From assembly GCF_040214835.1 (NCBI RefSeq), contig NZ_CP157874.1, positions 4,483,501-4,547,500 on the forward strand: 64,000 nt of DNA, given 5' to 3'. The position numbers were made by a program, and so were the translations under genes. This stretch comes from Pseudomonas asiatica. Lineage in GTDB: Bacteria; Pseudomonadota; Gammaproteobacteria; Pseudomonadales; Pseudomonadaceae. Positions 42,783 to 54,200 of this stretch are shown one piece after another. How positions within the stretch are numbered: position 1 is the stretch's first letter; each line of letters starts with the position of its first letter. The notes under the pieces were generated by a model, which searched no databases, was not told the DNA's origin, and was given only the letters and a program-made list of their open reading frames with translations.

Positions 42783-43291
42783 CCGAAATCGCCGCCCGCG
42801 ACCGTCTGCAGCCCTCGCTGCTGGACCGCCTGACCGACGACGACCCGGGCAACCCGCAGGAAGCGCCGGACAAGCGCGTGCTCAGCCTGCACCAGCTCAA
42901 GGCCTCGGTACTGCGCGACCTCGCCTGGTTGCTCAACACCACTTCGCTGCTCGACAGCGCCGCGACCCTGGGCACCCCGGCCGGGGCTTCGGTGATCAAC
43001 TACGGCCTGCCGGCCCTGGCCGGCAACAGCGCCTCGAACATCGACCTGGCCGCCCTGGAGCGCATCATCCACCAGGCCATCGCCACCTACGAGCCGCGCA
43101 TCCTCGCCCATACCCTGAAGGTGCGTGCCCAGGCCGCACCCGGCGAGATGAATGCCAACGCCCTGAGTTTCGAAATCGAAGGTGACCTGTGGGCCCAGCC
43201 GGCGGCCTTGCCGTTGCTGCTGCAGACCGAGGTGGACCTTGAGTCCGGCCATGTGCGCGTGGCCCCTGCCGAACGCCGGAGGCGTGCATGA
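42776..43291 (+). CDS. tssE: T6SS baseplate protein TssE
   Basis: gp25-like baseplate wedge component. It has 171 residues from GTG 42776, which overlaps the immunity stop. The start is uncertain since the frame is open upstream. Features are [16 protein letters not shown] near 9, [22 protein letters not shown] near 36 and the conserved [11 protein letters not shown] near 75. It ends in the tssF ATG (ATGA overlap). The family-typical arginine/aspartate core region is present. Confidence 0.9.
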   Translation: MVAEIAARDRLQPSLLDRLTDDDPGNPQEAPDKRVLSLHQLKASVLRDLAWLLNTTSLLDSAATLGTPAGASVINYGLPALAGNSASNIDLAALERIIHQAIATYEPRILAHTLKVRAQAAPGEMNANALSFEIEGDLWAQPAALPLLLQTEVDLESGHVRVAPAERRRRA

Positions 43292-45150
43292 ACCCGCGCC
43301 TGCTCGAGCTGTACAACCAGGAGCTGCAGCACATCCGCGAAAGTGCGGCGGAGTTCGCCCGGGAATACCCGAAGATCGCCGGGCGCCTGACGCTGTCCGG
43401 GATCGAGTGTGCCGACCCCTATGTCGAGCGCCTGCTCGAAGGCTTCGCCTACCTCACCGCGCGGGTGCAACTGAAGCTGGATGCCGAGTACCCGACCTTC
43501 ACCCATAACCTGCTGGAGATCGCCTACCCGCACTACCTGGCGCCGACCCCGTCGATGACCGTGGTGCAACTGCAGACCGACCCCGACGAGGGTTCACTGG
43601 CCGCCGGGTTCCGCCTGCCGCGTGACAGCGTGCTGCGCGCCAACCTGGGGCGCAACTCGCAAACCCCGTGCGAGTTCCGCAGCACCCAGGACGTCACCCT
43701 CTGGCCCTTGCAGGTAGCCCGCGCCGAGTACTTCGGCAACCCCGGCGCGGTGCTCGGGCGCCTGGCCAGCAGCGTGCCACAAGCCCGCGCCGGCCTGCGC
43801 CTGACCCTGCGCAGTGGCGCCGAGGTGCCGTTCGCCAGCTTGCCGCTCAGCCATCTGCCGCTGTACCTCAACGGCGCCGACGAAACCCCGTTCCGCCTCT
43901 ACGAGCAACTGCTGGGCAGCGCCTGTGCGGTGTTCGTGCGCCAACCCGGCGCCGATTGGGTGGAACGTATTCCGGTCGAACAGGCCCTGCGCCCGTGTGG
44001 CTTCGATGACCGTGAAGCGGCGTTGCCGGTGGTGCCCCAGGCCTTCCAGGGCTACCGCCTGCTGCAGGAGTACTTCGCCCTGCCGCAGCGCTTCCTGTTC
44101 GTCGATTTTGCCGGGCTGGAGCAGGCCGTACAGCGCTGCACCGGCCAGACGCTGGAAGTGCTGGTATTGTTCGAACGCTTCGACCAGAGCCTGGAGAGCA
44201 GCGTCGGCGCGAGCCAGTTCGTGCCGTTCTGCACTCCGGCGATCAACCTGTTCCCGCGCCGTGTCGACCGCCTGCACCTTTCCGATCGAGTGCATGAGCA
44301 CCACGTGATCGCCGACCGCACCCGGCCCACCGATTTCGAGATCCATTCCCTGCAGCGGGTCACCGGCCACGGCACCGGGCCGGATCAGGAATTCCTGCCG
44401 TTCTATGCGGTGCGCGACCCGTCGCGCTACGGCCGCGACCAGGCCTACTACATCGTGCGCCGGGAGCCGCGGGTGCTGTCCAGCGACCAGCGACGCAATG
44501 GCACCCGCTCCAGCTACATGGGCAGCGAAACGTTCATCAGCCTGGTCGACGGCCAGCAGGCACCCTACCGTCACGACCTGCGCCAGCTGGGTATCAGCGC
44601 CCTGTGCAGCAACCGCGACCTGCCACTGTTCATGAGTGTTGGCGACGGGCGCAGCGACTTCAGCCTGGCCGACAGCGCACCGGTTGCCGGCGTGCGTTGC
44701 CTGGCCGGCCCGAGCCGGCCCAAGGCCAGCCATGCCCACGACAACCGCGCCTGGCGCCTGATCAGCCAGCTGTCGCTGAACTACCTGTCGCTGGCCGAGC
44801 ACGGCCAGGGCGCCGCCGCCCTGCGCGAATTGCTGCGCCTGTATGGCGACCCGCAGGACAGCGCCCTGAATCTGCAGATCGACGGCCTGCGCGACGTCAG
44901 CAGCAAGCCCTGCACCCGACGCCTGCCGATGCCCGGGCCGATCGTTTTCGGGCGTGGCCTGGAGATCACCCTGACCTTCGACGAAAACGCCTTCCGCGGG
45001 ACCGGCGTGTTCCTGCTCGGCGCGGTGTTCGAGCGTTTCCTGACCCGCTACGTGTCGATCAACAGCTTCACCGAAACGGTACTGCGCACCAGCGAACGCG
45101 GCGAGATCATGCGCTGGTCGGCCAAACCGGGGCGCAGGCCAACCTTATGA
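43288..45150 (+). CDS. tssF: T6SS baseplate protein TssF
   Basis: gp6-like baseplate wedge. It has 620 residues, the standard length. The opening [20 protein letters not shown] and [38 protein letters not shown] are diagnostic. C-terminal [18 protein letters not shown] and [10 protein letters not shown] are also typical. ATG 43288 overlaps tssE; its stop overlaps tssG. Confidence 0.96.
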   Translation: MNPRLLELYNQELQHIRESAAEFAREYPKIAGRLTLSGIECADPYVERLLEGFAYLTARVQLKLDAEYPTFTHNLLEIAYPHYLAPTPSMTVVQLQTDPDEGSLAAGFRLPRDSVLRANLGRNSQTPCEFRSTQDVTLWPLQVARAEYFGNPGAVLGRLASSVPQARAGLRLTLRSGAEVPFASLPLSHLPLYLNGADETPFRLYEQLLGSACAVFVRQPGADWVERIPVEQALRPCGFDDREAALPVVPQAFQGYRLLQEYFALPQRFLFVDFAGLEQAVQRCTGQTLEVLVLFERFDQSLESSVGASQFVPFCTPAINLFPRRVDRLHLSDRVHEHHVIADRTRPTDFEIHSLQRVTGHGTGPDQEFLPFYAVRDPSRYGRDQAYYIVRREPRVLSSDQRRNGTRSSYMGSETFISLVDGQQAPYRHDLRQLGISALCSNRDLPLFMSVGDGRSDFSLADSAPVAGVRCLAGPSRPKASHAHDNRAWRLISQLSLNYLSLAEHGQGAAALRELLRLYGDPQDSALNLQIDGLRDVSSKPCTRRLPMPGPIVFGRGLEITLTFDENAFRGTGVFLLGAVFERFLTRYVSINSFTETVLRTSERGEIMRWSAKPGRRPTL

Positions 45151-46163
45151 ACACCTTGCAGGCCATGCAGGACGAGCCCTGGGCGTACGACTTCTTCCAG
45201 GCGCTGCGCCGCCTCGAAGCGCAATACCCCGAGCTGCCACGCTTCGGTCATTCCCTGCGCCTGGCCGACGAGCCTGTGCGCCTGGGCCAGCGCCTGGACT
45301 GCGGGTTCGCCCCGTCGACCCTGGCCTCGGTCAGCGCCGACGGCAACCAGCCGGCGCGCCTGGAGCAGTTTTTCTTCGGCCTCGGTGGCCCCAACGGGCC
45401 GCTGCCACTGCACCTGACCGAATACATGCGCGAGCGCCAGCGCAACCATGCCGATTCGACCAGCAAGGCGTTCCTCGACGTCTTCCATCACCGCCTGCTG
45501 AGCCTGTTCTACCGTGCCTGGGCCGAAGCCCGACCGACCGTCAGCCACGATCGCCCGGGTGATGACTACTGGGCCGCGCGCCTGGCGGCGCTCAGTGGCC
45601 GTGGCCAACCCGAACTGCAAGGCCAGGGCGCGCTGGCCGACACCGCCAAACTGCACTGGTCCGGCCACCTGAGCGCGCAAACGCGCTACCCGGACGGCCT
45701 GTGCAGCATCCTCAGCGGGTATTTCGGCGTGCCTGTGACACTGGAAGAGTACGTCGGCCAGTGGCTTGAGCTGCCCGAACGCAGCCAGCTCGGCGTGCGC
45801 GCCAACCGCCTGGGCGTGGACCTGTGCCTGGGCCGCTACGCCTGGGACCGCCAGCACAAGTTCCGGCTGTGCCTCGGCCCGCTCAGCCTCGACCAGTACC
45901 ACGCCCTGCTGCCCGGCGGACAGGCCTTCGTCGAACTGGCGGCATGGGTCGCCGAATACCTGGGCCAGGAACTGGACTGGGACCTCAACCTGATCCTCGC
46001 GCAGGACCAGGTGCCTGCACTGCAACTCAATGCCGGCCTACGCCTGGGCTTCGATACCTGGCTCGGCCGCCCTCCGCACGATGCACGCGACCTGAAGCTG
46101 GCCCGGTACTACGCCGACCAGCCGGCCGCCGCCCACCATACAAGGAACCAGGACCATGGGTGA
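45147..46163 (+). CDS. tssG: T6SS baseplate protein TssG
   Basis: Baseplate wedge partner of TssF (gp7/gp53-like). It has 338 residues. Motifs include PWAYDFFQALRRLEAQYPELPRFG near 11, FFGLGGPNGPLPLHLTEY near 73 and FRLCLGPLSLDQYHALLPGG near 240. ATG 45147 overlaps the tssF stop; the stop overlaps clpV by eight bases. The frame is open far upstream but that is within tssF in another frame. Confidence 0.94.
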   Translation: MNTLQAMQDEPWAYDFFQALRRLEAQYPELPRFGHSLRLADEPVRLGQRLDCGFAPSTLASVSADGNQPARLEQFFFGLGGPNGPLPLHLTEYMRERQRNHADSTSKAFLDVFHHRLLSLFYRAWAEARPTVSHDRPGDDYWAARLAALSGRGQPELQGQGALADTAKLHWSGHLSAQTRYPDGLCSILSGYFGVPVTLEEYVGQWLELPERSQLGVRANRLGVDLCLGRYAWDRQHKFRLCLGPLSLDQYHALLPGGQAFVELAAWVAEYLGQELDWDLNLILAQDQVPALQLNAGLRLGFDTWLGRPPHDARDLKLARYYADQPAAAHHTRNQDHG

Positions 46164-48831
46164 AATCAGCCGCGCCGCGCTGTTCGGCAAACTCAACAGC
46201 GTCGCCTACAAGGCCATCGAGGCCGCAACGGTGTTCTGCAAGCTGCGGGGCAACCCCTATGTCGAACTGGTGCACTGGCTGCACCAGTTGCTGCAACTGC
46301 AGGACAGCGACCTGCACCGTATCGTGCGCCAGTTCGATATCGAGCCGGCGCGCCTGGCCCGCGACCTGACCGATGCACTGGACCGGCTGCCACGCGGTTC
46401 AACCTCGATCACCGACCTTTCCTCGCAGGTGGAAGAAGCCGTCGAGCGCGGCTGGGTATACGGCAGCCTGATGTTCGGCGAGAGCCAGGTGCGCAGCGGC
46501 TACCTGCTGGTCGGCATCCTCAAGACACCTGGCCTGCGCCATGCCCTGCTGGGGCTGTCGAACGAGTTCGCCAAGCTGAAGATCGAGGCGTTGAGCGAAC
46601 GCTTCGACGAGTACGTGGGAGACTCACCGGAAAACCACCTGGCCGCCACCGACGGCTTCAGCGCTGGGCAGCCTGGCGAGGCCAGCGGCGCCGTGGCGCC
46701 TGCGGCGATGGGCAAGCAGGAGGCGCTCAAGCGCTTTACCGTCGACCTTACCGAACAGGCCCGAAGCGGCAAGCTCGACCCTATCGTCGGCCGTGACGAA
46801 GAGATCCGCCAGCTGGTCGATATCCTCATGCGACGCCGGCAAAACAACCCGATCCTTACCGGTGAAGCCGGTGTCGGCAAGACCGCCGTGGTCGAAGGGT
46901 TCGCCTTGCGCATCGTCGCTGGCGACGTGCCGCCAGCGCTCAAGGACGTCGAGCTGCGCAGCCTGGACGTCGGCCTGCTGCAGGCCGGCGCCAGCATGAA
47001 AGGCGAGTTCGAACAGCGCCTGCGCCAGGTGATCGAGGATGTGCAGGCCTCGCCCAAACCGATCATTCTGTTCATCGATGAAGCCCATACCCTGGTCGGT
47101 GCCGGTGGCGCCGCCGGCACCGGCGATGCCGCCAACCTGCTCAAGCCGGCACTGGCCCGTGGCAGCCTGCGCACGGTGGCGGCTACCACCTGGGCCGAGT
47201 ACAAGAAGCACATCGAGAAGGACCCGGCCCTGACCCGCCGCTTCCAGGTGGTGCAGGTGGACGAGCCGAGCGAAGCCAAGGCGCTGCTGATGATGCGTGG
47301 GGTGGCATCGACCATGGAGCAGCACCACCAGGTGCAGATCCTCGACGAAGCACTCGAAGCCGCGGTCAAGCTGTCGCACCGCTACATCCCGGCGCGCCAG
47401 CTGCCGGACAAATCGGTGAGCCTGCTCGATACCGCCTGCGCGCGCGTGGCCATCAGCCTGCACGCGGTGCCAGCCGAGGTCGACGACAGCCGCCGGCGTA
47501 TCGAGGCGCTGGAGGTCGAGCAGGCGATCATCGCCCGTGAAGCCGCCATCGGTGTGCCTACCGGGCAGCGCCAGGCTCAGGCCGACACCCTGCTGGCCGA
47601 AGAGCGCCAACGCCTGGCCACGCTGGAAAGCCGCTGGGCCGAAGAAAAGGCCCTGGTCGACCAATTGCTGGCCACCCGCGCCCAGCTGCGCGACCAGGCC
47701 GGGGTGGTCGACCAGGACGCGCAGGTGCCAGGCAACCCTGAACTGCGCGAAACGCTGGCCGACCTGCAACGGCGCCTGAGCGCCCTGCAAGGCGAGAGCC
47801 CGTTGATCCTGCCGACCGTGGATTACCAGGCAGTCGCCTCGGTGGTGGCCGACTGGACCGGGATTCCGGTGGGACGCATGGCGCGCAACGAGATCGAGAC
47901 CGTGCTCAACCTCGACAGCCTGCTGGCCAGGCGCATCATTGGCCAGGACCACGCGCTTGAAATGATCGCCAAGCGCATCCAGACCTCCCGCGCCGGCCTC
48001 GACAACCCGAACAAGCCGATTGGCGTGTTCATGCTCGCCGGCACCTCTGGCGTGGGCAAGACCGAGACCGCACTGGCCCTGGCCGAGGCGCTGTACGGCG
48101 GTGAACAGAACCTGATCACCATCAACATGAGCGAGTTCCAGGAGGCCCATACCGTCTCGACCCTCAAGGGCGCCCCGCCTGGCTACGTCGGCTACGGCGA
48201 AGGCGGTGTGCTGACCGAGGCCGTGCGCCGCCGGCCGTACAGCGTGGTGCTGTTGGACGAGGTGGAAAAAGCCCACCCGGACGTGCACGAGATCTTCTTC
48301 CAGGTGTTCGACAAGGGCGTGATGGAGGACGGCGAAGGCCGCCAGATCGATTTCCGCAACACGCTGATTCTGCTCACCACCAACGCCGGTACCGAGCTCA
48401 TTGCGCGCACTTGCAGCGACCCACAGGCCCTGCCCGACCCGGACGCGGTGGCCAGCCAGCTGCGCAAGCCGCTGCTGGAAATCTTCCCGCCGGCGCTGCT
48501 CGGCCGCCTGGTGACCATCCCCTACTACCCGCTCAGCGACGCCATGCTCAAGGCCATCACCCGCCTGCAACTGGAGCGCATCCGCAAGCGCGTCGAAGGC
48601 ACGCACAAGGTCGGCTTCGCCTACGACGAAGGGGTGGTGGAGCTGATCGTCTCGCGCTGTACCGAAACCGAAAGCGGTGGCCGCATGATCGACGCCATCC
48701 TCACCAACGGCCTGCTGCCGGACATGAGCCGCGAGTTCCTCACCCGCATGCTCGAAGGCAAGCCGCTGGCGAGCGTGCGCATCAGCCGCCGCGACAACGA
48801 CTTGCACTATGACTTCGGCGCAGCCGACTGA
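46156..48831 (+). CDS. clpV: T6SS sheath-recycling AAA+ ATPase ClpV (TssH)
   Basis: Disassembles contracted TssB/TssC sheath using ATP. It has 891 residues. The N-domain (about 1-160) binds TssC. Two AAA+ modules follow: Walker A GEAGVGKTA near 236 with Walker B LFIDEAH, and Walker A GTSGVGKTE near 629 with VLLDEVEKAHPDV. A middle domain with coiled coil lies around 430-550. ATG 46156. Length and neighbours separate it from housekeeping ClpB. Confidence 0.95.
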   Translation: MGEISRAALFGKLNSVAYKAIEAATVFCKLRGNPYVELVHWLHQLLQLQDSDLHRIVRQFDIEPARLARDLTDALDRLPRGSTSITDLSSQVEEAVERGWVYGSLMFGESQVRSGYLLVGILKTPGLRHALLGLSNEFAKLKIEALSERFDEYVGDSPENHLAATDGFSAGQPGEASGAVAPAAMGKQEALKRFTVDLTEQARSGKLDPIVGRDEEIRQLVDILMRRRQNNPILTGEAGVGKTAVVEGFALRIVAGDVPPALKDVELRSLDVGLLQAGASMKGEFEQRLRQVIEDVQASPKPIILFIDEAHTLVGAGGAAGTGDAANLLKPALARGSLRTVAATTWAEYKKHIEKDPALTRRFQVVQVDEPSEAKALLMMRGVASTMEQHHQVQILDEALEAAVKLSHRYIPARQLPDKSVSLLDTACARVAISLHAVPAEVDDSRRRIEALEVEQAIIAREAAIGVPTGQRQAQADTLLAEERQRLATLESRWAEEKALVDQLLATRAQLRDQAGVVDQDAQVPGNPELRETLADLQRRLSALQGESPLILPTVDYQAVASVVADWTGIPVGRMARNEIETVLNLDSLLARRIIGQDHALEMIAKRIQTSRAGLDNPNKPIGVFMLAGTSGVGKTETALALAEALYGGEQNLITINMSEFQEAHTVSTLKGAPPGYVGYGEGGVLTEAVRRRPYSVVLLDEVEKAHPDVHEIFFQVFDKGVMEDGEGRQIDFRNTLILLTTNAGTELIARTCSDPQALPDPDAVASQLRKPLLEIFPPALLGRLVTIPYYPLSDAMLKAITRLQLERIRKRVEGTHKVGFAYDEGVVELIVSRCTETESGGRMIDAILTNGLLPDMSREFLTRMLEGKPLASVRISRRDNDLHYDFGAAD

Positions 48832-48842
48832 CAGGACGGACC

Positions 48843-50780
48843 ATGCTGTTCACGCAGTTCACGCGCCTGGCGCAGATCAACAGCCCGTTGGGGCCGGACA
48901 AGCTGATCCTGGCCGAAATGGGTGGCAGCGACGAGCTCGGCCGCCTGTTCGACTATGAGCTGCAGCTGACCAGCGACGACCCGGCCATCGACCTCAATGC
49001 CCTGCTGGGCAAGCCGATGAGCCTGAGCGTGCAGCAGGGCCTCGGCACGTCACGTTACTTCCATGGCATCGTCGCCCGCTGCAGCCAGTCGGTGGACCAG
49101 GGCCAGTTCGCCAGCTACCGGGTCACCCTGCGCCCGTGGCTGTGGCTGCTGACCCGCACCAGCGACTGCCGCATCTTCCAGCACCTGAGCGCGCCACAGA
49201 TCATTAAGCAGGTGTTTCGCGACCTGGGCTTTTCCGACTTCGAGGATGCCCTGAGCCGCAGCTACCGCGAACGCGAATACTGCGTGCAGTACCGCGAGAC
49301 CAGCTTCGACTTCGTCAGCCGGTTGATGGAAGAGGAAGGCATCTACTACTTCTTCCGCCACGAAGCGCAGCGCCACGTGCTGGTGCTGGCCGACGCCTAT
49401 GGCGCGCACCCGCAGGTGCCTGGCTACGAAAGCGTGCCCTTCTACCCGCCGGACGGGCAGCACCGCGAGCGTGACCACATCAACGACTGGCACCTGGCCC
49501 AGGAAGTCCAGCCAGGTTCCCTGGAGCTCAACGACTACGACTTCCAGCGCCCCAGCGCGCGCATCGACGTGCGCTCGGCCATGCCACGCCCGCACCAGGC
49601 CGGTGACTACCCACTGTACGACTACCCCGGCGCCTACCAGCAAAGCCAGGATGGCGAACACTACGCGCGTACTCGCCTGGAGTCGCTGCAGAGCCTGCAC
49701 GAGCGGGTCGAGCTGCGCGGCAACGCCCGCGGCCTGGGCAGTGGCCACCTGTTCAGCCTCAGCGGGTTCACCCGCCAGGACCAGAACCGCGAGTACCTGA
49801 TCGTCGGCGCACGCTACTACGTGCATCAGGAGCGCCTGGAAAGCGGCACCGGCAGCAGCGCAGCGCAATTCGAAAGCAACCTCAGCTGCATCGACGCACA
49901 GCAGAGCTTCCGCCCGCAGGGCAGCACCGTGCGGCCGATCGTCAAGGGCCCGCAAACCGCCGTGGTGGTCGGGCCCGCCGGCGAGGAAATCTGGACCGAC
50001 CAATATGGCCGGGTGAAGGTGCACTTCCACTGGGACCGCCACGACCAGTCCAACGAGAACAGCTCCTGCTGGATCCGCGTATCGCAGGCCTGGGCCGGCA
50101 AGAACTGGGGCTCGATGCAGATCCCGCGCATCGGCCAGGAGGTGATCGTCAGCTTCCTCGAAGGCGACCCCGACCGGCCCATCATCACTGGCCGCGTCTA
50201 CAACGCCGAACAGAGCGTGCCCTACGACTTGCCCGCCAATGCTACGCAAAGCGGCATGAAGAGCCGCTCGAGCAAAGGCGGCAGCCCGGCCAATTTCAAT
50301 GAAATCCGCATGGAAGACAAAAAGGGCGCCGAGCAGATCTACGTGCATGCCGAGCGCAACATGGACACCGTGGTCGAGCAGAGCGAGACGCTGGCGGTCG
50401 GCATCAACCGTACCCAGACGGTGGGCATGCTGGAAACCATCACCATCGGCCAGGACCGCATCCGCGCCGTGCGCCGTGACGACATGTTGCTGGTCGGCGC
50501 CAGCAAGACCGATAGCGTCAGCACCAGCTACCTGATCGAAGTGGGCGAAAACCTGCGCCTGGTGTGCGGCAAGAGCGTGATCGAGCTCAACGCCAGCGGC
50601 CAGATCAATATCAGCTGCGAGCAGTTCAGCTTCCATGCCAGGCAGAACGGCGAGATCAATACCGACGGCACCCTCGACTTGAACGTCGGCAGCGGTGCGC
50701 AGACCGCGCCCGACAACCAGGGTGTGAAAAAGACCATCGACGACTCGGTGAAGGCGATCTTCTCCGGCTCCGACCAGTAA
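48843..50780 (+). CDS. vgrG: T6SS spike protein VgrG
   Basis: Trimeric spike with gp27-like base and gp5-like needle. It has 645 residues, a close match to VgrG1a length. The N-terminal gp27 part begins LFTQFTRLAQINSPLGPDKL. The oligonucleotide-binding/gp5 junction contains YGRVKVHFHWDRHDQ near 393 and PRIGQEVIVSFLEGDPDRPI near 425. The beta-helix tail ends without an extra toxin domain, so the effector is separate. ATG 48843 has GGACGGACC upstream. It is followed by a chaperone and an Rhs effector. Confidence 0.95.
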   Translation: MLFTQFTRLAQINSPLGPDKLILAEMGGSDELGRLFDYELQLTSDDPAIDLNALLGKPMSLSVQQGLGTSRYFHGIVARCSQSVDQGQFASYRVTLRPWLWLLTRTSDCRIFQHLSAPQIIKQVFRDLGFSDFEDALSRSYREREYCVQYRETSFDFVSRLMEEEGIYYFFRHEAQRHVLVLADAYGAHPQVPGYESVPFYPPDGQHRERDHINDWHLAQEVQPGSLELNDYDFQRPSARIDVRSAMPRPHQAGDYPLYDYPGAYQQSQDGEHYARTRLESLQSLHERVELRGNARGLGSGHLFSLSGFTRQDQNREYLIVGARYYVHQERLESGTGSSAAQFESNLSCIDAQQSFRPQGSTVRPIVKGPQTAVVVGPAGEEIWTDQYGRVKVHFHWDRHDQSNENSSCWIRVSQAWAGKNWGSMQIPRIGQEVIVSFLEGDPDRPIITGRVYNAEQSVPYDLPANATQSGMKSRSSKGGSPANFNEIRMEDKKGAEQIYVHAERNMDTVVEQSETLAVGINRTQTVGMLETITIGQDRIRAVRRDDMLLVGASKTDSVSTSYLIEVGENLRLVCGKSVIELNASGQINISCEQFSFHARQNGEINTDGTLDLNVGSGAQTAPDNQGVKKTIDDSVKAIFSGSDQ

Positions 50781-50791
50781 CGAGACCTGTC

Positions 50792-51226
50792 ATGAGTTAT
50801 CGCATCAACGAATTCCGCCTGGCCCTGCCCGATGCCGCCGTGCAGGACAGCAGTATCAACATCCTGCGTTTCGAGGCGCTGGCCACCTCGCTGATCATCA
50901 GCCGCAGCCTGCTGGCCGAAGGCGAGACCTTGCAGAGCAATTTCGACGGCCAGTTGCAGCGCCTGCAGCAGCAGGTCAAGGACCTGCGCATGCAGCCCGC
51001 CCAGGCGGTGCAGGTAGGCGCCGGGCAGGCGATCGCCGCCATCGAGCTGAGCAGCCAGTTCAGCAAGGGCCAGGAGAAGGTCTATCAGTACCAGCTGGCC
51101 CTGGTGCTGCCCGGCACGCGCAAGATGTTTGCCCTGAGCTACGTCAAGGCCAGCCCGCTGGGCGCGGCCGAAGCGGCGCACTGGGCAAGCATCAAGCAGT
51201 CGCTCGACTTCGACAGCCTGGGCTGA
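50792..51226 (+). CDS. EagR-type (DUF1795/DcrB-like) T6SS effector chaperone
   Basis: Binds the N-terminal hydrophobic segments of Rhs effectors and loads them on VgrG. It has 144 residues, EagR size. Opening YRINEFRLALP and central DSSINILRF plus FDGQLQRLQQQ fit DUF1795. It lies between vgrG and an Rhs gene whose N-terminus has the transmembrane segments EagR proteins shield, which supports the assignment. ATG 50792; nine bases to the Rhs ATG. Confidence 0.85.
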   Translation: MSYRINEFRLALPDAAVQDSSINILRFEALATSLIISRSLLAEGETLQSNFDGQLQRLQQQVKDLRMQPAQAVQVGAGQAIAAIELSSQFSKGQEKVYQYQLALVLPGTRKMFALSYVKASPLGAAEAAHWASIKQSLDFDSLG

Positions 51227-51235
51227 TCGCGCACC

Positions 51236-54200
51236 ATGTCCGACGCACTGTGGGCCGCCCGCGAAGGCGACGCGCTGATGCACACCTCGATGCTGGCCGA
51301 CATCGTCGGGGGTGTGCTGGAAATCGCCGCCACGGTGGCCATCGGCGCCCTGGCCACTGCCGCAGTGGCGGCGGCATTCGGCCTGACCGTGGCCACTGGC
51401 GGCCTTGGCTGCTTCGTGCTGGGCGCGGTGGTCGGCCTGGTGGTCGGTGTGGTCATGGCCAAGACCGGCGCCGATACAGGCCTTAGCCGATTATGCGAGG
51501 GCATCGGCAATTTCCTGTTCCCGCCGTCGGTGCAGGCCAACATCATCAGTGGCTCGTCGAACACTCGCACCAACGGCAAGCGCGCGGCACGTGCTGCCGG
51601 CGTCGTCACCGGCCCGCCGGCACCGTTGGAGCAGGCCGGGGCCGAGGCTGGCGAGGCGAAGGAAGAAACCTTCCTCGACATGGCCAAGGGCTTCTTCTCG
51701 CAAATGTGGCGGCCGACCGTGGCCACGCCCGCCGCCAATACCTTGCCGGCCCCGGACGACAAGGTGCTGTGCAGCAAGCACCCGCCGATGCCACCGCAGT
51801 ACCTGGCCGAGGGGTCCAGCAAGGTGCTGATCAATGGCCACCCGGCCTGCCGCAGCGGTGACCGCAGCACCTGCGAAGCGGTGATCGTCGATGGCGGCCT
51901 TGTGTCGAACAACGTGCGCATCGGCGGCGAGCCGATCGTGGTGCGCGAGATTCGCAGCGGCAAGACGCCGGGCATCGGCCTGGCAGTGACCGCGTTGATG
52001 CTGCTACGCGGGCGTGGCGGCAAGTTCTACAGCAAGTTCGGCTGCATGTTGCTGGGTGGGGTGAGCAGTTTCGTCTCCGGGCAGGTTACCAATGCCATCG
52101 TTCAGGCAACGTCCGGCTCACCCAACCCGGTGCACGCGTCTACCGGGGCAAAGATCCTGTGCGGGCCCGACGAGCTGGATTTCAGCCTGCAGGCGCTGCT
52201 GCCCCTGGACTGGCAACGGCTCTACAACAGCCGCGACGAGCGCCGTGAAGGGCTGTTCGGCGCAGGTTGGAGCATCGAGTACGAGGTGTTCGTGCAACTG
52301 CACCTGGACGCCGATGGCAGCGAGCGCTTGTCGTTTACCGATGAACAGGCTCGAGTCATCGACATGGGCTACATTGCCCGCGCCGATGCCGTGTTCAGCG
52401 CCGGTGAAGGGTTGAGCGTACGCCGCTCGCAACAGGACGAAATCCTGATCGAGGATATCGACAAAGGGCTGTACCGCCTGTTCCAGCCCTCCCCTGGAAA
52501 ACCGGGCCACTGGCGCCTGAGCGCCATGGGTGACCGCAACGACAACCGCATCTATCTGGACTATGACGAAAGCGGGCGCCTGATCCGGCTGCGTGACACG
52601 TTCGACCTTGTACAGGTCGAGTTGCACTATGCGCCACAGTGGCCACAACGGGTCGCCCGCCTGGAACGTCGCCATGCCGATGGCGACCTGCAGTTGCTGG
52701 TCAGTTACCAGTACGACGCCTGTGGCGACCTGGCGGCAGTGTACGACAGCCAGGGCAGGCTGCGCCGCCGCTTTGTCTACGACGAACAACGGCGCCTGGT
52801 CGAGCATGAGAACGCTGCTGGTCTGCGCTGCTTCTACGAATGGGCATTGACCGAAGACGACTGGCGGGTGGTGCATTACAGGAGCAGTGGCGGTGATGAG
52901 TACCAGTTCGAGTACGACATCCCTGCACGCACGACCCGGATCACCGATGGCTTGCAACGTGTCAGCACGCGACGCTGGAATGCCCAGTACCAGATCACCG
53001 AATACATTGATGCAGTCGGCGCGACCTGGCAGTTTGAATGGGACGACGAGCGTCAGTTGCTCGCAGCGGTCGATCCGATGGAAGGGCGCTGGCAATACTT
53101 TTACGATGCTTCGGGCAACCTGACCCAGACCGTCGACCCGCTGGGGCGCAGCGAATCGACGCAGTGGCTGGAGCATTGGTCGCTGCCGCGCTCGACGATG
53201 GACCCGGCCGGCAACAGCTGGCAGTACCGCTATGATCCGCGCGGCAACTGTATCGGCGAAACCGACCCGCAAGGTAACGTCACGCAGTACCGCTACGACC
53301 ACCGTGGCCAGCCGACCGAGATCATCGACCCCGCAGGGCATTCGCGAACCCTGCGCTGGAGCGACCTGGGACTGCTTCTGCAGGAAACCGACTGCTCCGG
53401 CCACATCACACGCTATCGTTATGACCGCAACGGCCATTTGCTGTCAGTGACCGATGCGTTGAGCGAACGTACCGAGTTCGAGTACGACAGCGATGGCCTT
53501 CTGCTTGGCGTGACACGGCCAGACGGTACCCGTGAAGGTTATCGCTACGATGAGGCAGGAAGGCTGACGCAAGCGATCGACCCCGCTGGTGGTATCACCG
53601 CGTACCGCTTCGATGCCCGTGGTGTCCTGCTCCAGTCCATCGACCCGCAAGGACGCACGCTTGGCTACCAGGTCGACCCCTACGGTCGACTGCTGTCGCT
53701 GACCAACGAAAACGGCGAGCACTTTTACTTCCGGTGGGATGCCGCCAATCGCCTGGTCCGCGAGCAGTTTCTCGATGGAACCGCCAGGGAGTACCGTCAC
53801 GACCCGTTGCACAATGTGGTGCAGGTGGCCTACACCCCGACGCCCGGTAACAGCTCGGTCGAGCCGATCGTCCACCGCCTGGAACGTGATGCCCTGGGTC
53901 GTCTGATTACCAAGACGACCGCGGATGGCGTTACCACCTATGGCTACGATGAGCTCGACAACCTTACCGAGGTTCATTTCGACGATGCTGCCGGCAACAG
54001 CGAAACCCTGCAATTGTGCTTTGACGCGCTGGGACAGCTGGTCGAGGAGCACAGTGGCAACGGCGTACTGCGCCATCGCTACGATGAGTTGGGCAACCTG
54101 TGCCGCACCCAGTTGTTCGATGGCCGCTGGATCAACCGCATGTACTACGGAAGCGGTCACCTGCACCAGATCAACCTGGACGGACATGTCATCAACGACT

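Noticed and set aside
46624..48807. 727-codon minus-strand frame
   Set aside because: Shadow of clpV; no ribosome site or family motif.
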